A stretch of 64,000 bases of DNA from Glutamicibacter sp. MNS18 (GTDB taxonomy: Bacteria > Actinomycetota > Actinomycetes > Actinomycetales > Micrococcaceae), in NCBI RefSeq assembly GCF_026107515.2, contig NZ_JAPCHW010000004.1, forward strand, positions 62,001 to 126,000. The letters are read 5' to 3'. This document shows, in pieces, positions 54,814 to 63,161 of the stretch. Numbering within the stretch: position 1 is the first letter of the stretch; the number at the start of each line of letters is the position of its first letter. The position numbers were made by a program, and so were the translations under genes. The notes beneath the pieces are model-generated. The model saw only the letters and a program-made list of their open reading frames with translations, did not search any database and was not told where the DNA came from.

Positions 54814-56280
54814 ATGAGTATTGACTACAAGATCGCCGATATCACCCGCCATGAGGAAGGGCGCCACCAGATCCGTCTGGCCGAGCAGGAAATGCCCGGG
54901 CTGATGTCGCTGCGTGCGGAATTCGGCGAGTCCAAGCCGCTGGCCGGTGCCCGTATCGCCGGTTCGCTGCACATGACGGTGCAGACCGCGGTGCTGATCG
55001 AAACCCTGGTTGCACTGGGGGCCGAGGTCCGCTGGGCCAGCTGCAACATCTTCTCCACCCAGGACGAGGCCGCGGCGGCCGTGGTCGTGGGGAACGGCAC
55101 CGCCCAGGCACCGGCCGGTGTCCCGGTCTTCGCCTGGAAGAACGAGTCCCTGGAAGAGTACTGGTGGACCGCCGAGCAGATCCTTACCTGGCCCGGCGCC
55201 GAGCAGGACCCCGCCCTGGGGCCGAACCTGATCCTGGATGACGGTGGGGATGCCACCTTGCTGCTGCACCTGGGCGTGGAATACGAGGCCGCCGGCGCGG
55301 TCCCGGCGCAGGAAGCGGCCGAGAACCACGAACACGGCATCATCCTCTCGGTGCTGCGCGAAGCCCTGGCCAAGGACCCGGGCAAGTTCACCCGGATCGC
55401 CAGCCAGATCCAGGGCGTCTCCGAGGAAACGACCACCGGTGTGCTGCGCCTGAACCAGTTGGCCGAGCGCGGACAGCTGCTCTTCCCGGCGATCAACGTC
55501 AATGACGCGGTCACCAAGTCCAAGTTCGACAACAAGTACGGCATCCGCCACTCGCTGCCCGACGGCATCATGCGTGCCACGGATGTGTTGATCGGCGGCA
55601 AGGTCGTCGTGGTGTGCGGTTACGGGGACGTGGGCAAGGGCGCCGCGGAGGCGCTGCGCGGCCAGGGGGCACGGGTCATCATCACCGAAATCGACCCGAT
55701 TTGCGCGCTGCAGGCGGCCATGGACGGCTACCAGGTGGCACGCCTGGAATCCGTGGTCGGGCAGGGAGACATCTTCATCACCACCACGGGCGGTAAGGAC
55801 ATCATCCGCCTGGAGCACATGCTGGCGATGAAGGACAAGGCCATCGTGGGCAATGTGGGCCACTTCGACAACGAAATCCAGATGGCCGAGCTGGCCGCGG
55901 TTGCCAGCGTACAGAAGATCGAGATCAAGCCACAGGTCCACGAGTGGGTCCTGGACGCCGGCAGCGATACCGAACGTTCGATCATCGTGCTGTCCGAGGG
56001 ACGCCTGCTGAACCTGGGCAATGCCACCGGCCACCCGTCCTTCGTGATGTCCAACTCGTTCACCAACCAGGTGATGGCCCAGATTGAACTGTTCACCAAG
56101 GCGAACACCGGTGAATACGCGAAACTGGTCTACGTCCTGCCCAAGGCCCTGGATGAAAAGGTGGCCCGACTGCACCTGGATGCGCTGGGGGTGGAGCTGA
56201 CCACGCTGACCCAGTCCCAAGCCGACTACCTGGGTGTTGACATCCAGGGTCCGTACAAGCCGGACACCTACCGCTACTAG
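54814..56280 (+). CDS. ahcY: S-adenosylhomocysteine hydrolase
   Basis: NAD-dependent hydrolysis of S-adenosylhomocysteine to adenosine and homocysteine, keeping methylation going; the adenosine can pass to add or salvage. 488 aa. Seen: [33 protein letters not shown], the substrate region KSKFDNKYG, the NAD-binding [24 protein letters not shown] and the C-terminal KPDTYRY, which reaches into the neighbouring subunit's cofactor site. The ~40-residue insert around 150-185 is typical of bacterial and plant forms. Start: the ATG at 54814 with GGAAA 5 bases ahead and a family-like N-terminus. A TATAGT at 54778-54783 may be the -10. Confidence 0.97.
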   Translation: MSIDYKIADITRHEEGRHQIRLAEQEMPGLMSLRAEFGESKPLAGARIAGSLHMTVQTAVLIETLVALGAEVRWASCNIFSTQDEAAAAVVVGNGTAQAPAGVPVFAWKNESLEEYWWTAEQILTWPGAEQDPALGPNLILDDGGDATLLLHLGVEYEAAGAVPAQEAAENHEHGIILSVLREALAKDPGKFTRIASQIQGVSEETTTGVLRLNQLAERGQLLFPAINVNDAVTKSKFDNKYGIRHSLPDGIMRATDVLIGGKVVVVCGYGDVGKGAAEALRGQGARVIITEIDPICALQAAMDGYQVARLESVVGQGDIFITTTGGKDIIRLEHMLAMKDKAIVGNVGHFDNEIQMAELAAVASVQKIEIKPQVHEWVLDAGSDTERSIIVLSEGRLLNLGNATGHPSFVMSNSFTNQVMAQIELFTKANTGEYAKLVYVLPKALDEKVARLHLDALGVELTTLTQSQADYLGVDIQGPYKPDTYRY

Positions 56281-56297
56281 GCCACCGGTTTCCGGTA

Positions 56298-56340
56298 AGC
56301 CGCCGCACCCGATACCGGGATTGCGGCGGCTCGCCGCTTT
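56298..56340 (+). terminator. Terminator after ahcY
   Basis: 10-bp stem AGCCGCCGCA/TGCGGCGGCT (56298-56307, 56322-56331) with inner CCCG/CGGG pairing, then CGCCGCTTT. Confidence 0.65.
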
Positions 56341-56477
56341 AACCAGTTCGGGATCGGCAACGGGTGTGGTAATCCGCGAAAGTGCGCTGGTCACTGGATA
56401 TGCTGATTTGGCCAGCAGCCTGCGCTGTACATGGCAAAAGATCATCACCTATTGCGCACACCCGGGGAGGACATCTC

Positions 56478-57845
56478 ATGGCTGAAACGCCGGAGAACAA
56501 CAAACAGGACGACGGTGCGGCCGCCAAGCCGAACCCGTCGACTCCCACCGCTGCCCAAAAGGCGTCGCTGAGCGAAAAGGCCGAGAAACTCGCTGCCCGC
56601 TTGGAAGAACACAAGAAGCAGCAGCCGAAGCCCACCGAGACCCCGCCCGCCTCCGACACGCCGGTAGCGGACAAGCCCGTCGCAGGCAGGACCCCGGTGG
56701 CCAAAACCGCTGGGACCGCACCAGGCGCGGCCGTCCCCGGCACGGGTGAGCCGGCGACGAAGCCTGCCAATACCAAACCGGCAGTGGCCAAGAAGCCTGC
56801 GGCAGCGGCCACCAAACCGGTCAGCCGGATCGAACCGGTCACCGAACAGGTGGAGGATGTGATCCGGGCGATCAAGTTGCCGCACGAAATCGACAAGGAC
56901 AAGTCGGCTCCGGCTGGCGAGAAGGCACCGACCGGAAGCGCGCAGATGCCGGCCACGGCGGTGGTGCCGCCGGTGAATGTGGCCGCACCATCCCCGCAGG
57001 AGAAGAGCACCGCCTCGGCCGCGGCGGTTGCCGAAGCCCGCAACCGGGTCTTCGGGAACTACACCCCTGAACCCGAGCGTTCGGCGGCTGCGGTGAAACG
57101 CAGGGTTGCCCGTGAACGGGCACTGAATTCCAAGCCCCCGCTGGGTCGCAGCGCGCAGGTGATCCTGGCGGTCTTGTTTCCGTTCCTCACCCTGATTGCC
57201 GCGGTTCGGCTGGTGGCCACTCCCGGCTTCCTGGCACTGGCCTACGGGCGCCCGGGCTTCCCGGCCGACGGATTCGGTTTCGACTGGCCCGAGCGCTTGA
57301 CCTTCGCCAGCTACGGGGTGGATTACCTGAATAACTTCGCAGGCCCCGAGTACCTCTCGGGGTTACGCCTGGAGAACGGGGCAGCCCTGTTCAACGCCAG
57401 CGAAGTACAGCACATGGTTGACGTGAAGAACCTGGTGGGCATCACCTATGTGGCCGGGGCGATCCTGGCAGTGGTGGCGATCGTCCTGATCACCTACCTG
57501 TCCCGGCGTTACGCCGGCGGCGTGCGCCGTGGCCTGTTCGCCGGCGCCATCGTGACCCTGGGGCTGATTGCGGCCCTGGCGGTCAGCGCGATCCTGGGGT
57601 GGCAGAACTTCTTCACCGCATTCCACCGGTTGTTCTTCAGCGATGGGACGTGGACCTTCGCGGTGTCTGACACGCTGATCCGCCTCTACCCGGAGCAGTT
57701 CTGGATCGACTCGGCCATCGCCGTCGCGGCACTGGTACTGCTCACGGTCACCGTGGTGCTGATTGCCTGCTGGCCCACCGGGCGACGCCGTGAGGCCTCG
57801 CGGCTGCGCCAGGACGCCCGGGTCTTCGGACTGGGCAACAACTAG
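56478..57845 (+). CDS. DUF1461/TIGR01906 membrane protein with disordered N-terminus
   Basis: 455-aa protein. Residues 1-205 are Pro/Ala/Lys/Thr-rich and probably disordered. The membrane part has four helices: about 223-245, 318-340, 350-372 and 408-430. Between the first two is an outside loop with YGRPGFPADGFGFDWPERL and NASEVQHMVDVKNL; FHRLFFSDGTWTFAVSD and LYPEQFW follow the third helix. These match the DUF1461 pattern (conserved His/Asp in the HMxDV element). Function unknown. GGAGGA lies ahead of the ATG at 56478, which rules out the longer frame from 56382. A terminator follows. Confidence 0.82.
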   Translation: MAETPENNKQDDGAAAKPNPSTPTAAQKASLSEKAEKLAARLEEHKKQQPKPTETPPASDTPVADKPVAGRTPVAKTAGTAPGAAVPGTGEPATKPANTKPAVAKKPAAAATKPVSRIEPVTEQVEDVIRAIKLPHEIDKDKSAPAGEKAPTGSAQMPATAVVPPVNVAAPSPQEKSTASAAAVAEARNRVFGNYTPEPERSAAAVKRRVARERALNSKPPLGRSAQVILAVLFPFLTLIAAVRLVATPGFLALAYGRPGFPADGFGFDWPERLTFASYGVDYLNNFAGPEYLSGLRLENGAALFNASEVQHMVDVKNLVGITYVAGAILAVVAIVLITYLSRRYAGGVRRGLFAGAIVTLGLIAALAVSAILGWQNFFTAFHRLFFSDGTWTFAVSDTLIRLYPEQFWIDSAIAVAALVLLTVTVVLIACWPTGRRREASRLRQDARVFGLGNN

Positions 57846-57860
57846 GTCCCGCCTCCCTGC

Positions 57861-57895
57861 AAGCCGTGCAACGCGTTTAACGTTGCACGGCTTTT
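57861..57895 (+). terminator. Terminator after the DUF1461 gene
   Basis: 13-bp stem AAGCCGTGCAACG/CGTTGCACGGCTT (57861-57873, 57881-57893) with a 7-base loop and TTTT at 57892-57895. Confidence 0.85.
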
Positions 57896-58579
57896 CCATG
57901 CCCGGATGTTCCGGCAAAAGCGATTCTGATCCCATGCCGCCCTGTGGAAGGGTGGGATCCGCCTCCTCCAGTGCACCACTGCATGCGTCACTCTTGTTGA
58001 ATACACAGGTCAAGACCGGTTGTCGCCACCGAAATATTGACCTCAAGGAAGCCGCCATCCTGTCCCTACGTCCCCGACACCAGTACGGCGGGCCATGACG
58101 CCAGGTGGACCGCTCCCCGGTGGAGGCAGCTGGATTCGGCCGCGAGGGGACAGCTGCTGACGATACCCCGTCGACGGTTGCGTTGAACAGCGTACAGGGT
58201 CGTGGCCCCTGCGCTGCCCTCCGCAAGGGCGAACACCTTGTCCACCCGTCATTTCGAGTGCCTAGCCGCGTGGCCGGCCACTGTCCTCCAAATTGGAACG
58301 TGAAACGTAAGGCTAGTTGTGGCCCTCGGCGCCGGTGGAATCGAACCTGCTGGTCAGCCTGGCCCAACTGGCGTTCGTGCAGCACGTGATGGAGGTGGCC
58401 ACCGAGCTGATCGAAGGGGAGTTGCGGCGACCAGCTCCACCTGGTTGCTGGATCGGCGCTGACCGAACGCCCGGGTGCTGTCCAGCCAGCACCCGCTGTC
58501 CGGGTGGGCCCGGCAGCTCGGCCGGTAGCACCTGACGGCAGGGATGGAAACCGGCATCGTGGCCGGGCTTGGCACGTGG
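57896..58579. other. Gene-free stretch of 684 bases
   Basis: No recognisable gene on either strand. Open frames lack SD sites and domains. Several dyads are present: GATCCCA/TGGGATC near 57929-57957, GGTCAA/TTGACC at 58008-58042, and a perfect CGGGTGCTG-TCCAGC-CAGCACCCG at 58472-58495, which may end the minus-strand acyl-CoA synthetase transcript. The sequence may be decayed coding DNA; I cannot name an ancestor. Confidence 0.5.
58472..58495 (-). terminator. Hairpin downstream of the acyl-CoA synthetase gene
   Basis: Perfect 9-bp stem with a 6-base loop, about 85 bases past the stop at 58580; no T-run. Confidence 0.4.
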
Positions 58580-60421
58580 TTAACGCCGGTAGAGGTCTTG
58601 GACGAGGGGCGCGTAGCTGTCCAGCACGGCCTGGCGTTTGAGCTTAAGCGAACTGGTCAGGTGCCCGGAGTCCTCGGTGAGCTCGTCGGGCAGGATCACG
58701 AATTTGCGGATGGACTCGGCTTGCGACACGGTCCGGTTGGCGATATCCACTGCGGCCTGCACCTCGGCGATCACCTGTGGGTGGGCCGCTGCTGCGGACA
58801 GGCTGAGCTCTCCCAGGTCCTGCGCCCGGGCCCACAGGAGCAGTTCCTCGGGGTCCAGGGCGACCAGTGCGGAGATGAACGGACGGTTGTCCCCGACCAG
58901 TACCGTGTGGGCGACGATACGTGAGGAACGGACGGTTTCCTCCAGTGGCCCCGGGGCCACGTTCTTGCCGCCCGCGGTGACGATCAGTTCCTTCTTGCGT
59001 CCGGTGACCTTCAGGTAGCCCGTGTCATCCAGATGGCCGGTGTCCCCGGAGAGGAAGTAGCCGTCCGGGTTGAACATTTCGGCGGTAGCCGAGGGGTGGT
59101 TGTGGTACCCGGCGAACACCCCGATGCCCTTGATCAGGATTTCCCCGTCATCGGCGATGCGTATGCTGGTTCCGGGCATCGGACGGCCCACGGTACCGAC
59201 CTTGGTGTGTTCCGGCTGGTTCACTGTGGCCGGTGCGGTGGTTTCGGTCAGTCCGTAGCCCTCAACCAGCTGCACCCCGGCCCCGCGGAAGAAGTGTGCC
59301 AGGTCCTCATTCAGGGCACTGGCCCCGGAAATCGCATAGCCGCACCCGCCGCCGAAGACCGCACGCAGTTTCGGATAGAGCAGCAGGTCGAACAACTTGT
59401 GCCGGGCGCGCAGGATGGGTGATGGGCCACGCCCGGTGCCGTGCTGCTTGGCTTGCAATGCCTTGGAATAGGCGATGGCCACCTGCTCGGCCTTGAGGAA
59501 CAATCCGGCTTTGCCCGACTGTTCGGCTTTCGCCAGCGCCGTGTTGCGGATTTTCTCGAAGACCCGGGGCACTGCCAGCAGGAATCCCGGCTTGACTGCT
59601 TCCAGATCCCCGACCAGGTTTGCGGTGCTGGGAGCGTGGGCCAGAACGGCCCCGCCGTAGATGCAGACCTGCTGCACCGCACGGGCCAGGACGTGGGCCA
59701 GCGGCAGGAACATCAGTGTGCGCTGCGCCTCGCCGAGCAGGGTTTGCATGTGCTCGGAGAGGTTGTAGGCCACCAAGCAGAAGTTCGCGTGGGTCATCAT
59801 GCAGCCCTTGGGCCGTCCAGTGGTACCCGAGGTATAGACCAGGGTGGCGACATCCTGACTGCCGGCACTGCGCCGGGCCTCATTGACCATCCGCTCATTC
59901 ACATCGTCGGGGTGGGCCAATAGTTCCCCGAGCTTGGCCGCGGGGATCGCCCGCTCCGTCTGGGGGTTCGCTCCGTCGAACAAGTACACCTCGACCGTCT
60001 CGCCCAGATGGGCAGCGGCCTGCCGGATGGTGGCCTGCTGGTCGGCGTTTTCGGCAAAGACCATGCGTGCCCCGGAATCGCGGAGAATCCATTCGATCTG
60101 GAAGGCACTGCTGGTTTCGTAGACGGGCACCGAGATCCCTCCGGCGAACCAGATCGCCTCTTCGACCAGTGCCCATTCGTATCTCGTCCTGGAGAGGATG
60201 GCGACCGTGTCCCCGGGCGCGAGCCCGTTGGCCAGCAAGGTAGTGGCCAGCCTCTTGACTTGGTCCAGGAACTGCCCGGCGGTCACATCCTGCCAGGTGC
60301 CGGCGCGCTGTACGGAGAACAGCGGTTTGTCCGCTGCGGCCCGGACCCGTTCGAGCAGCAGGTCGGTGGTGTTGTAGCCCGCATCCAGGTCGTGCAGCAA
60401 CTCGACGGTTTGTTCACGCAT
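58580..60421 (-). CDS. Long-chain acyl-CoA synthetase (FadD15-like)
   Basis: AMP-forming fatty-acid CoA ligase, 613 aa. Seen: the P-loop LVYTSGTTGRPKGC (about 199-212), EGYGLTETTAPATVN (about 386-400), FLSGDTGHLDDTGYL (about 461-475) and the linker/A8 region VTGRKKELIVTAGGKNVAP. The layout, with the MTHANFCLVAYN and FLPLAHVLARA segments, is that of the long-chain class (FadD15/FAA). The ATG at 60421 has GAGGAG 9 bases ahead. It lies 67 bases downstream of the mannosyltransferase on the same strand. The chain length of the substrate is not predictable by eye. Confidence 0.92.
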   Translation of the reverse strand: MREQTVELLHDLDAGYNTTDLLLERVRAAADKPLFSVQRAGTWQDVTAGQFLDQVKRLATTLLANGLAPGDTVAILSRTRYEWALVEEAIWFAGGISVPVYETSSAFQIEWILRDSGARMVFAENADQQATIRQAAAHLGETVEVYLFDGANPQTERAIPAAKLGELLAHPDDVNERMVNEARRSAGSQDVATLVYTSGTTGRPKGCMMTHANFCLVAYNLSEHMQTLLGEAQRTLMFLPLAHVLARAVQQVCIYGGAVLAHAPSTANLVGDLEAVKPGFLLAVPRVFEKIRNTALAKAEQSGKAGLFLKAEQVAIAYSKALQAKQHGTGRGPSPILRARHKLFDLLLYPKLRAVFGGGCGYAISGASALNEDLAHFFRGAGVQLVEGYGLTETTAPATVNQPEHTKVGTVGRPMPGTSIRIADDGEILIKGIGVFAGYHNHPSATAEMFNPDGYFLSGDTGHLDDTGYLKVTGRKKELIVTAGGKNVAPGPLEETVRSSRIVAHTVLVGDNRPFISALVALDPEELLLWARAQDLGELSLSAAAAHPQVIAEVQAAVDIANRTVSQAESIRKFVILPDELTEDSGHLTSSLKLKRQAVLDSYAPLVQDLYRR

Positions 60422-60488
60422 CAGCCACGTCTCCTCGCCAGCGTGCCACCGGCCTTGTCCAATGAATACTTCACAGTAATATAGCCGG

Positions 60489-62099
60489 TTAACTCCAACT
60501 TGGAATCCACACCCGGGAACGCCAGGCGGTGTCCGGGATCTGCTCACCGCTCCACAGCGGCCAGAAATAGGCCGAAACCAGCAGGAGCAGGGCCAGGAAT
60601 ACGGCCACGAACACCAGCCGGCGCTGGTACATCCGGGGTTTGCCGACGGAGCTGGGCAGGAACTTGCCGATCATGAAGGTCAAGGCCAGCATCATGAAGG
60701 GGGTCAGGGGCAGCGTATAGAAGAAGAACATGGTGCGTTCCGGGTAGAACAACCAGGGGATGAATCCCGCCGCCACACTGGACAGGATCGCTCCGGCCCG
60801 CCAATCGCGCGCACCAATCCACCAGAAGACCAGCAGGAACATCGAAATGGCCGCGGCCCACCACATCAGCGGGTTGGGCAGGTCGGTGATGACCTCGGTG
60901 CAACGAGAGACCGTGCATTCGTTGACGCCCTCGTCGTAGCCCTCGAAGTAGAACAGTACCGGACGGCCGGCAAAAACCCAGGTCCAGGGCGGGGATTGCC
61001 AGCTATGGGGCGAGTCGAGCCCGGTGTGGAAACCGTAGGCAGACACATGGTACTGCCACAGCGAGCGCAGGGTCTCAGGCAGCCACATCACCCCTTCGCC
61101 AGGGTTTTCACCGGCCCAGTTGCGGTAGCGGCCGTCGGTCCCGGCCAGCCACCCGCTCCAGGTGGCCAGATACGTTGCCGCCGCCAGCGGGATGATGGTG
61201 AAGAAGGCGAGGGCCCCGTCCCGCCAGAGCCCGGACACCACCCAATTCCGGATACCCGCGGTTCGACGGGCCGACATATCCCACAGGACAGTCAGGATGC
61301 CGAAAACGGCCACGAAGGACAGTGCGGACCACTTCACGCCCACCGCGGAACCGAGCATCAGCGCGGCGACCAATCGCCAGGGGCGGAACCAGATCATCGG
61401 TCCGTAACGCAGCGTCCAGTAGTCCACCCGGTTCCCGGCGGGGACCGCCAGTTTCCTTATCAAGCGCCGGCGCCCGTCAGTCCGGTCCAGAAGCAGCGCA
61501 TAAAACGCGGCCAGGACGAAGAACATCAGGAAGATGTCCAGCAGGGCGGTACGGGACATGACGATGGAGTGCCCGTCGATGGCCAGCAGCAGGCCCGCGA
61601 TGGCCGCCAATGCGTGGGAATTGAACAGCCGTTGGGCACAGAGTGTCACCAGCAAAACCGACAGCGTGCCGAACAATGCGGTGGCGAATCGCCAGCCGAA
61701 GCCATCGAACTCACCGAAGAGGAACATGCCCCCGGCGATCAGCCATTTGCCCAACGGCGGGTGCACCACATAGGAGGGGCCGCCCTCCAGTTGCGGGCTG
61801 CCGGCGATGAACTGCGCATTGCTGTCTTCCACCCATTCCATCTCATGCCCGTAGTGCAGCAGGGCGTAGGCATCCTTGACGTAGTAGGTCTCGTCGAAGA
61901 TCAGCATGTGCGGGTGACTGAGATTGATGAAACGCAGCAAACCACCCAGGACCGTGACCACCAGCGGAACGATCCACAACAACTTTCCGCTCACCGCAAG
62001 ACCCGGCAGCAGGCGGGCATGCAGGGCTGCTGCACTGAACGCCTGGTACGGGGAGGTGACCGGAGCAGTGGACGGGGGCGTGGTAACACTTTGGCTCAT
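60489..62099 (-). CDS. Dolichyl-phosphate-mannose-type protein mannosyltransferase
   Basis: Membrane glycosyltransferase of the PMT (GT39) family that O-mannosylates exported proteins from polyprenyl-phosphomannose. 536 aa with about 10-11 helices. The first outside loop has the catalytic acidic pair in LIFDETYYVKDAYALLHYG (about 69-87). PPLGKWLIAGGMFLFG and GWRFATALFG follow, and the C-terminal conserved domain has FYFEGYDEGVNECTVSRC (two cysteines) and SQ-type PPWTWVFAGRP. Rv1002c is the M. tuberculosis counterpart and is likewise divergent from rsmI (Rv1003). A TAGCAT lies 8 bases before the ATG at 62099, so the gene is near-leaderless. manA would supply the mannose. Confidence 0.93.
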   Translation of the reverse strand: MSQSVTTPPSTAPVTSPYQAFSAAALHARLLPGLAVSGKLLWIVPLVVTVLGGLLRFINLSHPHMLIFDETYYVKDAYALLHYGHEMEWVEDSNAQFIAGSPQLEGGPSYVVHPPLGKWLIAGGMFLFGEFDGFGWRFATALFGTLSVLLVTLCAQRLFNSHALAAIAGLLLAIDGHSIVMSRTALLDIFLMFFVLAAFYALLLDRTDGRRRLIRKLAVPAGNRVDYWTLRYGPMIWFRPWRLVAALMLGSAVGVKWSALSFVAVFGILTVLWDMSARRTAGIRNWVVSGLWRDGALAFFTIIPLAAATYLATWSGWLAGTDGRYRNWAGENPGEGVMWLPETLRSLWQYHVSAYGFHTGLDSPHSWQSPPWTWVFAGRPVLFYFEGYDEGVNECTVSRCTEVITDLPNPLMWWAAAISMFLLVFWWIGARDWRAGAILSSVAAGFIPWLFYPERTMFFFYTLPLTPFMMLALTFMIGKFLPSSVGKPRMYQRRLVFVAVFLALLLLVSAYFWPLWSGEQIPDTAWRSRVWIPSWS

Positions 62100-62107
62100 C
62101 GCTCTAA

Positions 62108-62113
62108 ATGCTA
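62108..62113 (-). promoter_or_regulatory. -10-like TAGCAT ahead of the mannosyltransferase
   Basis: On the minus strand TAGCAT ends 8 bases before the ATG; there is no SD. Confidence 0.45.
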
Positions 62114-62153
62114 CCGGTGGACAAAAGGAATCCCGGAAGCCACACACCTGGCG

Positions 62154-62159
62154 TAGGCT
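62154..62159 (+). promoter_or_regulatory. -10 element TAGGCT, leaderless rsmI promoter
   Basis: TAGGCT ends 7 bases before the GTG at 62167. Confidence 0.6.
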
Positions 62160-62166
62160 AAAGACT

Positions 62167-63042
62167 GTGCAGAACACTGAAAACTATGGACAAATCGTCC
62201 TCGGGGCAACACCCATCGGCAATCTTTCGGATGCCTCCCCGCGGTTGCGCGAAATCATGGCCAGCGCCGATCTGGTTGCGGCGGAGGACACCCGCAACTT
62301 CCACCACCTGGCCCAGGCGTTGGGCATTCGCCCGACAGGTCGGGTGATGAGCCTGCACGAGCACAACGAACAGCACAAGATCGCCGAGGTGCTCGACGCG
62401 GTGCGTTCCGGTTCCACGGTGCTGGTGGTGTCCGATGCGGGTATGCCCGCGGTATCGGATCCGGGCTTCCCCCTGGTTGCCGCGGCCCTGGACGAGGGGC
62501 TGTTGGTCACCGCGGTTCCCGGGCCTTCCGCCGTGCTGACCGCGCTGGCGCTATCGGGCCTGCCGACCGGACGATTCACCTTCGAAGGCTTCCTGCCACG
62601 CAAGGCGGGGGAGCGGCGCAAACGCCTGAACGCCTTGGCCGGGGAAGAACGCACCATGGTCTTTTTCGAATCACCGCATCGACTGGCCGCATTCCTCGCT
62701 TCGGTCGCCGAGGCCTTCGGCGGGGACCGGCAGGTGGCCGTGGCCCGCGAACTGACCAAGAAATTCGAGGAAGTCAGGAGGGGCCCGGTGGGCGAGCTGC
62801 TGGAATGGGCCGAGGCCGGGGTGCGCGGGGAAATCGCGGTGGTCATTGCCGGCACCTCGGCCCCGGAACCCGCGGAGGCCGGGGACCACGTTGACCAGGT
62901 CGAAGAGCTGGTGGCAGCGGGAACCCGAATGAAGGAGGCCGTCGCCGAGGTCGCCCAACGCTTCGGACTGAAAAAACGGGAACTCTATGAAGCGGTCTTA
63001 GCACTCCGTCAAAATAGTGAAAGTCAGGGGCGAACCCCTTAG
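62167..63042 (+). CDS. rsmI: 16S rRNA 2'-O-methyltransferase RsmI
   Basis: SAM-dependent methylation of the ribose of C1402 in 16S rRNA. 291 aa. Seen: VLGATPIGNLSDASPRL (10-26), DLVAAEDTRNFHHLA, the SDAGMPAVSDPGFPLV loop (about 87-102), VPGPSAVLTALALSGLP and FFESPHRLAAFL, all typical of the tetrapyrrole-methylase fold of RsmI. The GTG at 62167 is set by the leaderless -10; a much longer upstream frame (from 61924) overlaps the mannosyltransferase gene and is spurious. It is divergent from the mannosyltransferase, as in M. tuberculosis. Confidence 0.95.
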   Translation: MQNTENYGQIVLGATPIGNLSDASPRLREIMASADLVAAEDTRNFHHLAQALGIRPTGRVMSLHEHNEQHKIAEVLDAVRSGSTVLVVSDAGMPAVSDPGFPLVAAALDEGLLVTAVPGPSAVLTALALSGLPTGRFTFEGFLPRKAGERRKRLNALAGEERTMVFFESPHRLAAFLASVAEAFGGDRQVAVARELTKKFEEVRRGPVGELLEWAEAGVRGEIAVVIAGTSAPEPAEAGDHVDQVEELVAAGTRMKEAVAEVAQRFGLKKRELYEAVLALRQNSESQGRTP

Positions 63043-63086
63043 GCTATTTGCACAACAGGATCGTATATCATTCGTGCATTTCGTGG

Positions 63087-63116
63087 TTTACACCAGGAAT
63101 CACGCCCCATTATCGT
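63087..63116 (+). promoter_or_regulatory. gabD promoter
   Basis: TTTACA at 63087-63092, 18-base spacer, TATCGT at 63111-63116; start near 63123. Confidence 0.5.
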
Positions 63117-63161
63117 TGGAGTCAGACACAGTGTTCCAACATCAGTACAGGAGAAGCCTCT

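Noticed and set aside
54721-56448. 575-codon open frame antisense to ahcY
   Set aside because: It is a shadow of the GC-rich codon pattern of ahcY: Gln/Gly/His/Asp-biased composition, no domain, no SD, and it lies wholly over a certain gene.
57363-58385. 340-codon minus-strand frame entering the gene-free region
   Set aside because: Starts in the gap without a signal and runs antisense through DUF1461; low-complexity composition and no family resemblance.
61924-62166. Long N-terminal extension of RsmI
   Set aside because: It overlaps the mannosyltransferase gene on the other strand and encodes nothing like RsmI; the leaderless GTG at 62167 gives the standard N-terminus.
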